From: Xylanimonas cellulosilytica DSM 15894 | GTDB lineage: Bacteria; Actinomycetota; Actinomycetes; Actinomycetales; Cellulomonadaceae | DNA: 64,000 nt | Reading direction: 5' to 3' | Assembly (NCBI RefSeq): GCF_000024965.1 | Contig: NC_013530.1 | Location: 1,798,001-1,862,000, forward strand | Part shown: piece by piece, positions 26,958 through 35,997 of the stretch | How the letters are laid out: every line of letters begins with the position of its first letter | How positions within the stretch are numbered: the first letter of the stretch is position 1 | Translations under genes and position numbers: made by a program | Notes under the pieces: generated by a model | Database searches by the model: none | What the model was told of the DNA's origin: nothing | The model's input: only the letters and a program-made list of their open reading frames with translations

Positions 26958-27716
26958 GTGCCCACGGAGTGGGCCACCCACCCGCTCGTGGTCACCGAGG
27001 CGGCGCACCACGGCTGGGACGTCATCGCCGCCTGGTCCGCCGACGACGCCCTGCTGCTGCGGCTGCGTCGTCGGGCGGTCGAGGAGCCGGGCACATCACC
27101 GGACCCGGGGCTGTACGCCGTCGGCACCCCCGACGGCACGGCCCGGCTGATCCTGACGGCCGCCACGACGGACGGCTGGCCCCCCGTCGGCCGCACGACG
27201 ACGCCCCGTGGCACCCGCGCGGCCCTCGCCGCCCTGGCCACCGCCACCGGCGTCCCGGTCCCGGCCCCGTTCGGCGCCCCGGCCACCAGCCACTGGGACT
27301 GGCTGGGCATCGCCCACGAGCCGCCCCGGTCCACCGGCGAGGAACACGTCGAGGAGCTTCAGGACGCGGCGGAGATCCGCGCGATCCTGGCCGTGGCGCA
27401 CCCGGCCGGCGAGCTCGTGCCCGAGGAGCCGCGCTCGCGCTGGTGGGGCTGGCGGGATCCCGACGGCGTGCTGCGCGGCGTCGTCGGCGCCGACCGGCGC
27501 GTGCCCGGTGCACCCTGGGTGCTCGGCTCGATCGGCACCCACCCGGCCTGGCGGGAGCGCGGCATCGCGGCCGCGACGACGACCGTCGCCGTCCGCGCGG
27601 GCCTGGCCGAGAGCCCGCTCGTCGCGCTCGGCATGTACGCCGACAACGACGCGGCCCGGCGCACCTACCTGCGGGTCGGGTTCACCACGGTCCAGGAGCT
27701 CGAGAGCACGCGGTAG
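26958..27716 (+). CDS. GNAT-family N-acetyltransferase
   Basis: A 252-residue protein with a C-terminal GNAT fold: the acetyl-CoA loop is visible in GSIGTHPAWRERGIAAATTT (about residue 190), followed by ALGMYADNDAARRTYLRVGF, the usual closing strand. The N-terminal half has no recognised motif and may bind the acceptor. I start at GTG 26958, after the inverted repeat; an in-frame ATG at 26793 would only prefix repeat-encoded PVVEP units. No clear ribosome binding site or promoter was found, so the start is uncertain. Substrate unknown. Confidence 0.8.
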   Translation: MPTEWATHPLVVTEAAHHGWDVIAAWSADDALLLRLRRRAVEEPGTSPDPGLYAVGTPDGTARLILTAATTDGWPPVGRTTTPRGTRAALAALATATGVPVPAPFGAPATSHWDWLGIAHEPPRSTGEEHVEELQDAAEIRAILAVAHPAGELVPEEPRSRWWGWRDPDGVLRGVVGADRRVPGAPWVLGSIGTHPAWRERGIAAATTTVAVRAGLAESPLVALGMYADNDAARRTYLRVGFTTVQELESTR

Positions 27717-27748
27717 GGCGGTCGGGTGCGCGGGCGCACGGACGGGCG

Positions 27749-27754
27749 TATACC
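27749..27754 (+). promoter_or_regulatory. candidate leaderless -10 of the VOC gene (TATACC)
   Basis: TATACC is one of the few A/T-rich hexamers here and lies 6 nt before the ATG at 27761. It lacks the final T. Confidence 0.4.
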
Positions 27755-27760
27755 GGTCCC

Positions 27761-28126
27761 ATGCCGGAGCACAACCACATCGACCTCGTCGAGCTGCCCG
27801 CCGCCGACCCCAGCGCGCTGCGCGCGGCACGCGACTTCTACGCGTCCGCGTTCGGCTGGAGCTTCACCGAGTACGGCGACGGGTACACCGACACCCCAGG
27901 CAGCGGGGTCACGCTCGGGGTCAACGCGATCCCCGACGAGCACCAGCAGCGCAGCCCGCTGACCGTGCTGTACGTCGCCGATCTCGAGGCGGCCCGCCAG
28001 GCGGTGGCCGACGCCGGCGGGACGATCCTGCACGACGTCTACGCCTTCCCTGGCGGCCGCCGTTTCCACTTCGTGGACCCGGCGGGCAACGAGCTGGCGG
28101 CGTGGTCGGAGGACCCGGGCGCATAG
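27761..28126 (+). CDS. VOC family protein (glyoxalase/bleomycin-resistance fold)
   Basis: A 121-residue protein with the paired beta-alpha-beta-beta-beta modules of the vicinal oxygen chelate family. It opens with NHIDLVELPAADPSALRAA and ends with RFHFVDPAGNELAAWSE, a phrase shared by many family members. Metal-binding residues could be the early His/Glu and the late Glu in GNELAAW, but the substrate is unknown. The neighbours give no clue. The frame is open upstream into the GNAT gene, but ATG 27761 has a plausible promoter and begins at the family's normal N-terminus. Confidence 0.85.
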   Translation: MPEHNHIDLVELPAADPSALRAARDFYASAFGWSFTEYGDGYTDTPGSGVTLGVNAIPDEHQQRSPLTVLYVADLEAARQAVADAGGTILHDVYAFPGGRRFHFVDPAGNELAAWSEDPGA

Positions 28127-28158
28127 CGCACGTCAGCCCGGGCGTCGGTGCCCCTGCC

Positions 28159-28164
28159 TAGGGT
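28159..28164 (+). promoter_or_regulatory. leaderless -10 box of rarA (TAGGGT)
   Basis: TAGGGT lies 6 nt before the rarA ATG, with no ribosome binding site. Confidence 0.6.
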
Positions 28165-28170
28165 GGCCCC

Positions 28171-29607
28171 ATGGACCTGTTCGACGCGCTCAGCACCGGT
28201 GAGCACGGCACCCCCGTCGTCGAACGGGCGGGCGCCGGTGCGCCCCTGGCCGTCCGGATGCGCCCCGCATCGCTCGAGGAGGTCGCCGGGCAGGACCACC
28301 TGCTGGCCGCCGGGTCGCCGCTGCGCCGCCTGGTCGAGCCTGCGGACGGCACCGCCCGCCGCGCCGCCCCCGGGTCCGTGATCCTGTGGGGGCCACCCGG
28401 CACCGGCAAGACGACGCTCGCCTACCTCGTCGCCACCGTCTCCGGGCGCCGGTTCGTCGAGCTCTCCGCCGTCACGGCCGGGGTCAAGGACGTGCGCGCC
28501 GTCGTCGAGGACGCCCGCCGCCGCCTCGCCGGGTCGGGGGAGGAGACCGTCCTCTTCATCGACGAGGTCCACCGCTTCTCCAAGTCCCAGCAGGACGCCC
28601 TGCTGCCCTCGGTCGAGAACCGCTGGGTCACCCTCGTGGCAGCCACCACCGAGAACCCGTCGTTCTCCGTCATCTCCCCGCTGCTGTCCCGCTCGCTGCT
28701 GCTCACCCTGCGCTCGCTCACCGACGACGACGTCCGCGGCCTCGTGCGCCGCGCCGTCGTCGACGAACGCGGTCTCGGCGGCGCCGTCCACCTCGACGCC
28801 GACGCCGAGGACCAGCTCGTCCGCATGGCCGGGGGAGACGCGCGCAAGGCGCTGACCATCCTGGAAGCTGCCGCAGGCACCGCGCTCACCGACGCGGACA
28901 CCGCCCGTGCGCATCCTGAGGAGCACACCGGGGAACCCGCGCAGGAGGCGGGCACGGACCCGGTCGAGATCGGGCTGGCCACCGTGGAGCGCGCCGTCGA
29001 CGTCGCCGCCGTCCGCTACGACCGCGACGGCGACCAGCACTACGACGTCATCAGCGCCTTCATCAAGTCCCTGCGCGGCTCCGACGTCGACGCCGCCCTG
29101 CACTACCTGGCCCGCATGGTCGCCGCCGGCGAGGACCCGCGCTACATCGCCCGGCGCCTCATGGTCCACGCCGCCGAGGACGTCGGCATGGCCGACCCCT
29201 CCGCCCTGCAGACCGCCGTCGCCGCCGCCCAGGCCGTCCAGCTCGTCGGCATGCCCGAGGGGCAGATCATCCTCGCCGAGGCCGTCATCCACATCGCCAC
29301 CGCACCCAAGTCGAACGCCGTCGTCGTCGGCATCGGCGAGGCGCTCGCGGACGTGCGCGCCGGGCGCATCGGCGTGGTGCCCCTGCACCTGCGCGACGCG
29401 CACTACGCGGGCGCCAAGGCCCTGGGACACGGCAAGGGCTACGTCTACCCGCACGACGTCGAGACGGGCGTCGCCCCGCAGCAGTACCTCCCGGACGCCC
29501 TCCAAGGCCGCCGCTACTACGAACCGACCGACCGCGGCTTCGAGCGGCAGATCACCGACCGCCTCCGGCGCGTGCGTGAGATCCTCGCGCGCCGGCAGCG
29601 GCCCTGA
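28171..29607 (+). CDS. rarA: replication-associated recombination protein A (RarA/MgsA)
   Basis: A 478-residue AAA+ ATPase related to RuvB and clamp loaders, acting at stalled replication forks. Walker A is [12 protein letters not shown] (about residue 73), Walker [20 protein letters not shown], sensor [13 protein letters not shown], and the C-terminal tetramerisation part includes [15 protein letters not shown] and [12 protein letters not shown]-like [13 protein letters not shown]. Residues 245-270 contain an acidic, variable insert. It has a leaderless promoter. Location before alaS is conserved in many bacteria. Confidence 0.95.
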   Translation: MDLFDALSTGEHGTPVVERAGAGAPLAVRMRPASLEEVAGQDHLLAAGSPLRRLVEPADGTARRAAPGSVILWGPPGTGKTTLAYLVATVSGRRFVELSAVTAGVKDVRAVVEDARRRLAGSGEETVLFIDEVHRFSKSQQDALLPSVENRWVTLVAATTENPSFSVISPLLSRSLLLTLRSLTDDDVRGLVRRAVVDERGLGGAVHLDADAEDQLVRMAGGDARKALTILEAAAGTALTDADTARAHPEEHTGEPAQEAGTDPVEIGLATVERAVDVAAVRYDRDGDQHYDVISAFIKSLRGSDVDAALHYLARMVAAGEDPRYIARRLMVHAAEDVGMADPSALQTAVAAAQAVQLVGMPEGQIILAEAVIHIATAPKSNAVVVGIGEALADVRAGRIGVVPLHLRDAHYAGAKALGHGKGYVYPHDVETGVAPQQYLPDALQGRRYYEPTDRGFERQITDRLRRVREILARRQRP

Positions 29608-29643
29608 GCCGCGCGCTCGGGCAGGGCTGCCCGGCCGGTGGGT

Positions 29644-29817
29644 TAGGATGGTGAGGTTGTCCAGCCACGTCCGCGCGAGCGAGCGGGGCCGACACTCCTG
29701 GGACCTCGGCCCCCGGCGCGCGTCACCGTGCGTCACTCGGCTGGTCCCGCACCCGGCACGGATTCCCTCCGCGACCCGGGTGTGACCTTTTCGATCCTCT
29801 ACAGGACAGGAAGCACA
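29644..29817 (+). promoter_or_regulatory. rpsD promoter (TAGGAT) and long 5' leader
   Basis: TTAGGAT at 29643-29649 is a good -10; a start near 29656 gives a leader of about 160 nt before the S4 GTG. S4 represses its own mRNA in several phyla, so the leader could hold such a site; I see GC-rich stems but cannot match a known S4-leader fold. This region contains no gene. Confidence 0.5.
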
Positions 29818-30444
29818 GTGACCTCTGTGACCCGTTCGCGCCGCCAGGTTCGCCTGAGCCGCGCCCTGGGCATCGCCCTCACCCCGAAGGCCGTCAAGCA
29901 CTTCGAGAAGCGCCCGTACCCGCCCGGTGAGCACGGCCGCGCCCGCCGCCGCACCGAGTCGGACTACGCCGTGCGTCTGCGCGAGAAGCAGCGTCTGCGC
30001 GCCCAGTACGCGCTGCGCGAGAAGCAGCTCGTCAAGGTCTACGAGAACGCCCGCAAGACCGCCGGCCTGACCGGTGAGGTCATGGTCGAGGACCTCGAGA
30101 CCCGCCTCGACGCGCTCGTGCTGCGCGCCGGCTTCGCCCGCACCATCCTGCAGGCGCGCCAGACCGTGACGCACCGCCACATCCTCATCGACGGCAAGAT
30201 CGTGGACCGCCCGTCGTTCCGCGTGAAGCCCGGCCAGACCCTCCAGGTCAAGCCGAAGTCGCAGACCACCACGCCGTTCCAGGTCGCCGCCGCCGGCGCC
30301 CACCGCGACGTGCTGCCCGCCGTCCCGGGCTACCTCGAGGTCCAGCTCGAGAAGCTCCAGGCCACGCTGACCCGTCGCCCCAAGCGCGCCGAGGTCCCCG
30401 TGACCTGCGAGGTCCAGCTGGTCGTCGAGTTCTACGCACGATAA
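29818..30444 (+). CDS. rpsD: 30S ribosomal protein S4
   Basis: A 208-residue S4, the 16S rRNA-binding protein that starts 30S assembly. It begins [18 protein letters not shown], contains the family's [19 protein letters not shown] and the S4 RNA-binding domain (about residues 95-155, [14 protein letters not shown]). It has no zinc-binding cysteines in the N-terminal region (the C-minus form). GTG 29818 follows GGACAGGAAG; a longer in-frame start at 29728 lies inside the leader. As in other Micrococcales it stands apart from the alpha-operon, near alaS. Two hairpins follow. Confidence 0.97.
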   Translation: MTSVTRSRRQVRLSRALGIALTPKAVKHFEKRPYPPGEHGRARRRTESDYAVRLREKQRLRAQYALREKQLVKVYENARKTAGLTGEVMVEDLETRLDALVLRAGFARTILQARQTVTHRHILIDGKIVDRPSFRVKPGQTLQVKPKSQTTTPFQVAAAGAHRDVLPAVPGYLEVQLEKLQATLTRRPKRAEVPVTCEVQLVVEFYAR

Positions 30445-30453
30445 GAGCCGAGC

Positions 30454-30478
30454 GTCGAGCGAGCTTGCTCGTCTCGAC
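30454..30478 (+). terminator. first hairpin after rpsD
   Basis: GTCGAG/CTCGAC outer arms with CGAG/CTCG inside form a compact hairpin starting 10 nt after the rpsD stop. No T-tract. Confidence 0.5.
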
Positions 30479-30515
30479 CGAGGCCGTTCGTGCGTCGAAG
30501 GCGCGTAGCGCCAAG

Positions 30516-30541
30516 CACGCTCGCTGATCACGCTCGCTGAT
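30516..30541 (+). repeat. 13-bp tandem duplication (CACGCTCGCTGAT)
   Basis: Two perfect adjacent copies lie between the two hairpins after rpsD. Probably a small slippage duplication; no function seen. Confidence 0.8.
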
Positions 30542-30545
30542 CCTC

Positions 30546-30592
30546 CGACGACGCCCCGCCGCCCTGCCCCGCAGGACGGCGGGGCGTCGTCG
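30546..30592 (+). terminator. strong hairpin terminator between rpsD and the DUF948 gene
   Basis: A perfect 16-bp inverted repeat (30546-30561 and 30577-30592), whose loop folds again as CCTGC-CCC-GCAGG. It lacks a T-tract, as is usual in very GC-rich genomes. Confidence 0.75.
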
Positions 30593-30619
30593 TACCCGGG
30601 CACACCGGCGTTCCTCCGA

Positions 30620-30625
30620 TAGGGT
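30620..30625 (+). promoter_or_regulatory. -10 box of the DUF948 gene pair (TAGGGT)
   Basis: TAGGGT is 28 nt after the rpsD terminator. Transcription would start near 30632, giving a leader of about 28 nt with GAGGGG before the ATG at 30661. Confidence 0.5.
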
Positions 30626-30660
30626 GACCCGGGCATGTACGACGACGAGGGGTGTGGGAC

Positions 30661-31023
30661 ATGAGCGTGGGAGACGTGGCAGGTCTGATCGCCGCCATCG
30701 CCTTCGTGCTGCTGGTCGGCTTCGTGGCTGTGCCGCTGGTCAAGCTCGGCCGGGTCTTCGACGAGGCCACCCGCTCGCTGCGCGAGGTCACCGACCACTC
30801 GGTGCCGATCCTCGACGAGGCCAAGGACACGGTCGCGGGCGCGAACACGCAGCTCGGCAAGGTGGACACGATCACGACGTCGGCCGCGCAGGTCTCCGAG
30901 AACGTCTCCGCGCTGGCCGGGCTCTACGCCGCGACCCTGGGCCGCCCGCTGGTCAAGGTCGCCGCGTTCTCCTACGGCGTGCGCCAGGCCTTCGAGAAGG
31001 CCACCCGCAAGGCGCAGCGCTGA
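30661..31023 (+). CDS. DUF948 domain-containing small membrane protein
   Basis: A 120-residue protein with one N-terminal membrane helix (about 4-24) and a long amphipathic helix of about 65 residues carrying Asp/Val/Leu heptads, as in DUF948. These proteins resemble the tail of bacterial chemotaxis receptors and may form coiled-coil rods, but the role is unknown. ATG 30661 was preferred to one 9 bp upstream because of its ribosome-binding-site spacing. The next small membrane gene overlaps the stop (TGATG), and both precede alaS, a conserved actinobacterial arrangement. Confidence 0.85.
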   Translation: MSVGDVAGLIAAIAFVLLVGFVAVPLVKLGRVFDEATRSLREVTDHSVPILDEAKDTVAGANTQLGKVDTITTSAAQVSENVSALAGLYAATLGRPLVKVAAFSYGVRQAFEKATRKAQR

Positions 31024-31403
31024 TGCGCAGGCTCTTCTGGGTCGGCGTCGGCGTGGCCGTCACCGTCGTCGTCTACCGCCGGGGCCGCAAAGTGGTGCAG
31101 CAGTACCTGCCGGCCTCGGTCGCCGAGCGTGCCGGCCAGGCCGCGCAGGACGCCGGCGAGCGTGCGTCCGGGTTCGTCGCCGACTTCCGTGAGACGTTCG
31201 GCGAGGCGCGTGCGCGCCGCGAGGCCGAGCTGACGGCTGCGCTCCTCGCGGAGGGCCAGCCGGACCCTGAGACGACGCGCGCCCAGCGTGCGGCCGGGGG
31301 ACACCGAGCTACCGGCGCCCGCAGGGCGTTCCCTGCGGGCGGCCCCGCCGCCGGAGTCGACGACATCGACGACGACGAGGCGGAGCTCGGCTACTCCTTC
31401 TGA
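31023..31403 (+). CDS. small membrane-anchored hypothetical protein (DUF6167-like)
   Basis: A 126-residue protein: a membrane helix at residues 4-18 (LFWVGVGVAVTVVVY), a basic patch, then a helical Ala/Glu-rich stretch and a variable acidic end. It looks like the DUF6167 companion often found between the DUF948 gene and alaS. The function is unknown. It is co-translated with the DUF948 gene (1-bp overlap), so the pair may form one membrane complex. Confidence 0.7.
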   Translation: MRRLFWVGVGVAVTVVVYRRGRKVVQQYLPASVAERAGQAAQDAGERASGFVADFRETFGEARARREAELTAALLAEGQPDPETTRAQRAAGGHRATGARRAFPAGGPAAGVDDIDDDEAELGYSF

Positions 31404-31471
31404 GCCGCTCCGCGCCCCTCTCTCGACAGCCCTCTTCCTCGACCGCGTCCCGGCCGGCCCGCGCCGCGCGC

Positions 31472-31477
31472 GACAAT
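31472..31477 (+). promoter_or_regulatory. candidate -10 box of alaS (GACAAT)
   Basis: GACAAT would give a start near 31484 and a leader of about 28 nt holding GAAGGA. It lacks the first T of the consensus. Confidence 0.4.
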
Positions 31478-31511
31478 GGTCGAGCCCTCACAGCATTCGC
31501 GAAGGATCCCC

Positions 31512-34199
31512 ATGCGCACCGCCGACATCCGCCAGCGTTGGCTCGACTACTTCGAGTCCAAGGACCACGCGATCGTGCCCAGCACGTCGCTGGTCTCGCC
31601 CGACCCCTCGATCCTGTTCACCATCGCCGGCATGGTGCCGTTCATCCCCTACATCCTGGGCACGGAGCCGGCTCCGTGGCCGCGCGCCGCGAGCGTCCAG
31701 AAGTGCATCCGCACGGGGGACATCGAGAACGTCGGGCGCACCACCCGGCACGGCACGTTCTTCCAGATGAACGGCAACTTCTCCTTCGGTGACTACTTCA
31801 AGACGGGCGCCATCGACATGGCGTGGGAGCTGCTGACCACCGACCAGGGCCAGGGCGGCTACGGCTTCGACGGCGACCGCCTCTGGGTGACCCTGTGGGA
31901 CGAGGACACCGAGTCGTACGACGCGCTGACCCAGGGCATCGGGCTGGACCCGAAGCACATCGTGCGCCTCCCGCGGCAGGAGAACTTCTGGGACACCGGC
32001 CAGCCCGGCCCTGCCGGTCCGTGCGCGGAGTGGCACTACGACCGCGGCCCGGCCTACGGCCCTGACGCCGTCGGCGGCAACGTCGACCCGGGCGGCGACC
32101 GCTACCTGGAGATCTGGAACCTGGTGTTCGACCAGTTCGTGCGCGGCGAGGGCACGGGCAAGGACTACCCGCTGCTCGGCGAGCTCGAGCGCAAGGCGAT
32201 CGACACGGGCGCCGGCCTGGAGCGCATCGCCTTCCTGCTCCAGGGCAAGGAGAACATGTTCGAGATCGACGAGACCTACCCGGTCATCGAGCGGGTCGAG
32301 CAGCTCACGGGCAAGAAGTACGGCGCGGAGGCGGAGGACGACGTGCGCATGCGCGTCATCGCCGACCACGTGCGCTCCGGCCTCATGGTCATCGGCGACG
32401 GCGTGCGCCCCTCCAACGAGGGGCGCGGGTACGTGCTGCGCCGCATCCTGCGCCGCGCCGTCCGGTCGATGCGCCTGCTCGGGTACGACGCCGAGGCGTT
32501 GCCCGAGCTGCTGCCGGTGTCCAAGGACGCGATGAAGGCGAGCTACCCGGAGCTGGAGACCGGCTTCGCGAAGATCGCCGAGGTCGCGTACGGCGAGGAG
32601 GAGGCGTTCCGCCGCACCCTGTCGGCCGGGACGACGATCCTCGACGTCGCGGTCGCCAAGGCGAAGAAGAGCGGCGTGCAGACGCTCGGGGGCGCCGAGG
32701 CATTCGCGCTGCACGACACCTACGGCTTCCCGATCGACCTGACCCTCGAGATGGCGGCCGAGCAGGGCGTCGCGGTCGACGAGCAGGCCTTCCGGTCGCT
32801 CATGGCCGAGCAGAAGCAGCGCGCCCGCGCGGACGCGCTCGCCAAGAAGACCGGGCACGCCGACCTGCGCGCGTACGAGTCGATCGTCTCCGCGCTGTCC
32901 GCGCCGGTCGAGTTCCTCGGCTACACCGACCTGGACTCCGCGGTCACGGTCGTCGGCCTGCTGGTCGACGGCGTGCCCGCGCCGGTGGCGACCGCGCCCG
33001 CGGACGTCGAGGTCGTGCTCGACCGCACGCCGTTCTACGCGGAGGCCGGCGGCCAGCTCGCCGACCAGGGCACGATCGTGCTCGACGGCGGCGCGACGGT
33101 CGAGGTCGACGACGTGCAGCGCCCCATCAAGGGCCTGAACGTCCACCGCGGCCGCCTGGTCGAGGGCACCATCACGCTCGGCGACCCCGGCACGGCGACG
33201 ATCGACGTCGAGCGCCGCGTGGCGATCAGCCGCGCCCACTCCGCGACGCACATGATCCACAAGGCGCTGCACGAGCTGGTCGGCGACGACCGCACGCAGG
33301 CCGGGTCGGAGAACGCGCCGAGCCGCGTCCGCTTCGACTTCCGCTCGCCGTCGGCCGTCCCGGCGTCGGCGCTCGGGGAGATCGAGGAGCGCGTCAACCT
33401 GCGCCTGCAGGAGAACCTCGAGGTCACCGACGAGCTGATGCCGATCGCGACGGCCCGCGACCTGGGTGCGATGGCGCTGTTCGGCGAGAAGTACGGCGAC
33501 ATCGTGCGTGTCGTGTCGATCGGCGGGGACTGGTCGCGCGAGCTGTGCGGCGGTACCCACGTGCGGCTCTCGGGCGAGATCGGCCGCGTCGCGCTGCTGG
33601 GCGAGGCGTCGATCGGCTCGGGCGTGCGCCGCGTCGATGCGCTGGTCGGCGAGGGCGCGTACGGGTTCCAGGCCAAGGAGCACGCCCTGGTGGGCCAGCT
33701 CACCGGCCTGCTCGGCGCGCGCCCCGAGGAGCTCACGGACCGCGTCGGCTCGCTGCTGAGCAAGCTCAAGGAGACCGAGAAGGAGCTCGCCGCGCTCCGC
33801 AAGGGTCAGCTTCTCGCCGCGGCGGGCCGGCTCGCGTCCGAGGCGTCCGACGTCGACGGCGTGCGCGTGGTGACGTACGACGCCGGTGACGTCGCCTCGG
33901 CGGACGACCTGCGCGCGCTGGTGCTCGACGTGCGCGGCCGCCTGGGTGACGCTGCGCCGGTGCTCGTCGCGGTCGGCGGCACGGCCGGCGGCAGCCCGCT
34001 GGTCGTCGTCGCCACCAACGCGGGCGCCCGCGAGGCGGGCCTGCGGGCCGGCGACTTCGTCAAGGCCGCAGCCGGCGTGCTCGGCGGCGGTGGCGGCGGC
34101 AAGCCGGACCTGGCGCAGGGCGGCGGCCGGGACGCCGCGGCGCTGCCGGCGGCGCTCGACGGCGTGACGGCCGGTGTCCGGGCCGCGGTCGGCGCGTGA
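31512..34199 (+). CDS. alaS: alanyl-tRNA synthetase
   Basis: A 895-residue AlaRS. The class II core begins MRTADIRQRWLDYFESKDH and contains GNFSFGDYFK; the editing domain has the HXXXH zinc/tRNA-binding site in AHSATHMIHKALHE and its distal cysteine-histidine in CGGTHVRLSGEIG; a C-terminal coiled-coil and C-Ala domain end the protein. ATG 31512 follows GAAGGA; an in-frame ATG at 31476 is further upstream and lacks a site. The sequence is full length with no frameshift. alaS is followed closely by ruvX and mltG. Confidence 0.97.
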   Translation: MRTADIRQRWLDYFESKDHAIVPSTSLVSPDPSILFTIAGMVPFIPYILGTEPAPWPRAASVQKCIRTGDIENVGRTTRHGTFFQMNGNFSFGDYFKTGAIDMAWELLTTDQGQGGYGFDGDRLWVTLWDEDTESYDALTQGIGLDPKHIVRLPRQENFWDTGQPGPAGPCAEWHYDRGPAYGPDAVGGNVDPGGDRYLEIWNLVFDQFVRGEGTGKDYPLLGELERKAIDTGAGLERIAFLLQGKENMFEIDETYPVIERVEQLTGKKYGAEAEDDVRMRVIADHVRSGLMVIGDGVRPSNEGRGYVLRRILRRAVRSMRLLGYDAEALPELLPVSKDAMKASYPELETGFAKIAEVAYGEEEAFRRTLSAGTTILDVAVAKAKKSGVQTLGGAEAFALHDTYGFPIDLTLEMAAEQGVAVDEQAFRSLMAEQKQRARADALAKKTGHADLRAYESIVSALSAPVEFLGYTDLDSAVTVVGLLVDGVPAPVATAPADVEVVLDRTPFYAEAGGQLADQGTIVLDGGATVEVDDVQRPIKGLNVHRGRLVEGTITLGDPGTATIDVERRVAISRAHSATHMIHKALHELVGDDRTQAGSENAPSRVRFDFRSPSAVPASALGEIEERVNLRLQENLEVTDELMPIATARDLGAMALFGEKYGDIVRVVSIGGDWSRELCGGTHVRLSGEIGRVALLGEASIGSGVRRVDALVGEGAYGFQAKEHALVGQLTGLLGARPEELTDRVGSLLSKLKETEKELAALRKGQLLAAAGRLASEASDVDGVRVVTYDAGDVASADDLRALVLDVRGRLGDAAPVLVAVGGTAGGSPLVVVATNAGAREAGLRAGDFVKAAAGVLGGGGGGKPDLAQGGGRDAAALPAALDGVTAGVRAAVGA

Positions 34200-34203
34200 C
34201 CTC

Positions 34204-34758
34204 GTGACCGCTCACACCGGCACCGGGGCGGGCGCCGCGCGCGGTGCCGGCGAGGGCGCTGCGCTCGGGGGAGCGACGCTTCCCCGCGGTGCCCGCCTCG
34301 GCGTCGACGTCGGCAAGGCCCGGATCGGCCTGGCCGCCTCGGACCCGGACGGGCTGATCGCCACGCCGGTCGAGACCGTCGCGCGGGTCCTGGACGCCAC
34401 CGGCACCGACTCCGCGGACGTCCGGGCGATCGCCGAGGCGGTGGGCGAGCGGTTCGCCGCCGTCGTGTACGTGGGCCTGCCCCGGCACCTGTCCGGCAAG
34501 GAGGGTGCGGCGACGGCGGACGCGCGGGCGTTCGCGACGCGCCTCGCCCTGGCGGTGGCCCCGGTACCGGTTCGTATGGTGGACGAACGCATGTCGACCG
34601 TGACCGCGACGAGCCAGCTCCGCGCCGCAGGGAAGAAGTCGAAGAGCCACCGGCCGGTCATCGACCAGGCCGCCGCGGTGATCATCCTGCAGTCCGCGCT
34701 CGACGCCGAACGAGCCGCGGGGACGCGCGCCGGGGAGGCGGTCGAGACCGCGCCGTAG
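34204..34758 (+). CDS. ruvX: RuvX/YqgF family putative Holliday junction resolvase / pre-16S rRNA nuclease
   Basis: A 184-residue YqgF-family protein with an RNase H-like fold. Conserved parts are LGVDVGKARIGLAASD (first catalytic Asp) and VRMVDERMSTVTATSQL; a later Asp is in VIDQAAAVIILQSALD. In E. coli the homologue trims the 16S rRNA 5' end; a resolvase role is also claimed. A Gly/Ala/Arg-rich 30-residue N-terminal extension is unusual. GTG 34204 starts 5 bp after the alaS stop. The order alaS-ruvX-mltG is conserved. Confidence 0.93.
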   Translation: MTAHTGTGAGAARGAGEGAALGGATLPRGARLGVDVGKARIGLAASDPDGLIATPVETVARVLDATGTDSADVRAIAEAVGERFAAVVYVGLPRHLSGKEGAATADARAFATRLALAVAPVPVRMVDERMSTVTATSQLRAAGKKSKSHRPVIDQAAAVIILQSALDAERAAGTRAGEAVETAP

Positions 34759-34805
34759 CGCGGCCCGGGCGGCATGCACCATGACCGCCGAACGATGAGG
34801 ACCGA

Positions 34806-35936
34806 GTGACCGACGTCTTCGAGCACTTCGCTCCCACGCCACCGGGCCGCTCCCGGCGACGGACGGCCGCCCAGCGCCGCCGTCGCCGCCGTCGCGGGCG
34901 CGCGGTGGCCACGCTGTGCGTGGTCCTGGCCTTCGTCGCGGGCGTCGCCACCGCTGCGCGCGACGAGCTCGGCAGCCTCGTGCAGCTCCCCGCCCTGGCC
35001 ACCCCGTTCGGCGCAGCGGACTACTCGGGCCCCGGTGGCGAGCCGGTGCACGTCGAGATCCCCGCGGGCGCCACTGGAACCGCCATGGCACACCTGCTCT
35101 ACGAAGCGGGCGTCGTCGCGTCCGCGCGCGCGTTCACCACCGCGTTCGCGCAGCACCCGGGCGCCGCGGCAATCCAGCCCGGCCTGTATGAGCTGCTCGT
35201 CGGCATGCGGGCCGCCGACGCCGTCGACCACCTCGCCGCGAACGAGCGGGTCGAAGCGCGCGTGACGATCCCGGAGGGCTTCACGGCCGAGCAGGTGCTC
35301 GACCGTCTCGATGCCCAGACCCACCTCACGCGCGCGGAGCTCGACGCCGCGGTCGCCGACCCGGAGTCGATCGGGCTGCCCGCGAAGGCGGACGGCGTCG
35401 TCGAGGGCTGGCTGTTCCCCGCGACGTACCCGGTCAAGCCGACCCAGAGCGCCACAGACGTGCTGAGCGCCATGATCGCCCGGACCACCGTCGAGCTGGA
35501 CCGGCTCGGCATCCCGGCCGAACGCCGGCAGTCGATCATCACCGAGGCCTCTATCATCGAGCGGGAGGCGCCCGCCGAGTACCGCGGCAAGGTGGCCCGC
35601 GTCATCAAGAACCGGCTCGAGATCGACAAGCCGCTGGGCATGGACGCCATCGACGCCTACGGGCTCGGGCGACCCGCGCACCTGATCACCCGGGCCGAGT
35701 TCCGCGACCCGAACCTGCCCTTCGCCTCGCGCGTGCACCGCGGCCTGCCGCCGACGCCGATCGGCAACCCGGGCGTCGCGGCGATCCAGGCGGCCGCCGA
35801 CCCGACCCCGGGCGACTGGCTGTGGTTCGTCACCGTCGACCTGCACACGGGCGAGACGAGGTTCACGGACGACCACGACGAGTTCCTGCAGTTCCGTCGC
35901 CAGTACCAGCGGTGGGCCGCGGAGAACGGGTTCTGA
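34806..35936 (+). CDS. mltG: endolytic transglycosylase MltG (copy 1)
   Basis: A 376-residue MltG/YceG-family protein that cuts nascent glycan strands outside the cell membrane. A very Arg-rich cytoplasmic start (about 32 residues) is followed by one membrane helix (about 34-52), a LysM-like region, and the catalytic domain with GWLFPATY and the catalytic glutamate in ASIIEREAP (about residue 253), then IGNPGVAAIQAA. GTG 34806 follows AGGA. A second complete mltG lies 61 bp downstream, about half identical by eye; this copy keeps the usual high-GC codon pattern. Confidence 0.93.
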   Translation: MTDVFEHFAPTPPGRSRRRTAAQRRRRRRRGRAVATLCVVLAFVAGVATAARDELGSLVQLPALATPFGAADYSGPGGEPVHVEIPAGATGTAMAHLLYEAGVVASARAFTTAFAQHPGAAAIQPGLYELLVGMRAADAVDHLAANERVEARVTIPEGFTAEQVLDRLDAQTHLTRAELDAAVADPESIGLPAKADGVVEGWLFPATYPVKPTQSATDVLSAMIARTTVELDRLGIPAERRQSIITEASIIEREAPAEYRGKVARVIKNRLEIDKPLGMDAIDAYGLGRPAHLITRAEFRDPNLPFASRVHRGLPPTPIGNPGVAAIQAAADPTPGDWLWFVTVDLHTGETRFTDDHDEFLQFRRQYQRWAAENGF

Positions 35937-35984
35937 CGGAGAAGTCGTCAGGCGCCGGGGGACAGGACCCCCAGGAGCGTTGGC

Positions 35985-35990
35985 TAGGCT
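35985..35990 (+). promoter_or_regulatory. leaderless -10 box of the second mltG (TAGGCT)
   Basis: TAGGCT lies 7 nt before the GTG at 35998, so the second mltG copy seems to be expressed from its own promoter rather than only with copy 1. Confidence 0.6.
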
Positions 35991-35997
35991 CTCCCAC

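Noticed and set aside
30445-30545. Small gene between rpsD and the DUF948 gene
   Set aside because: No open frame with a plausible start and codon bias; the bases are taken up by hairpins and a tandem duplication.
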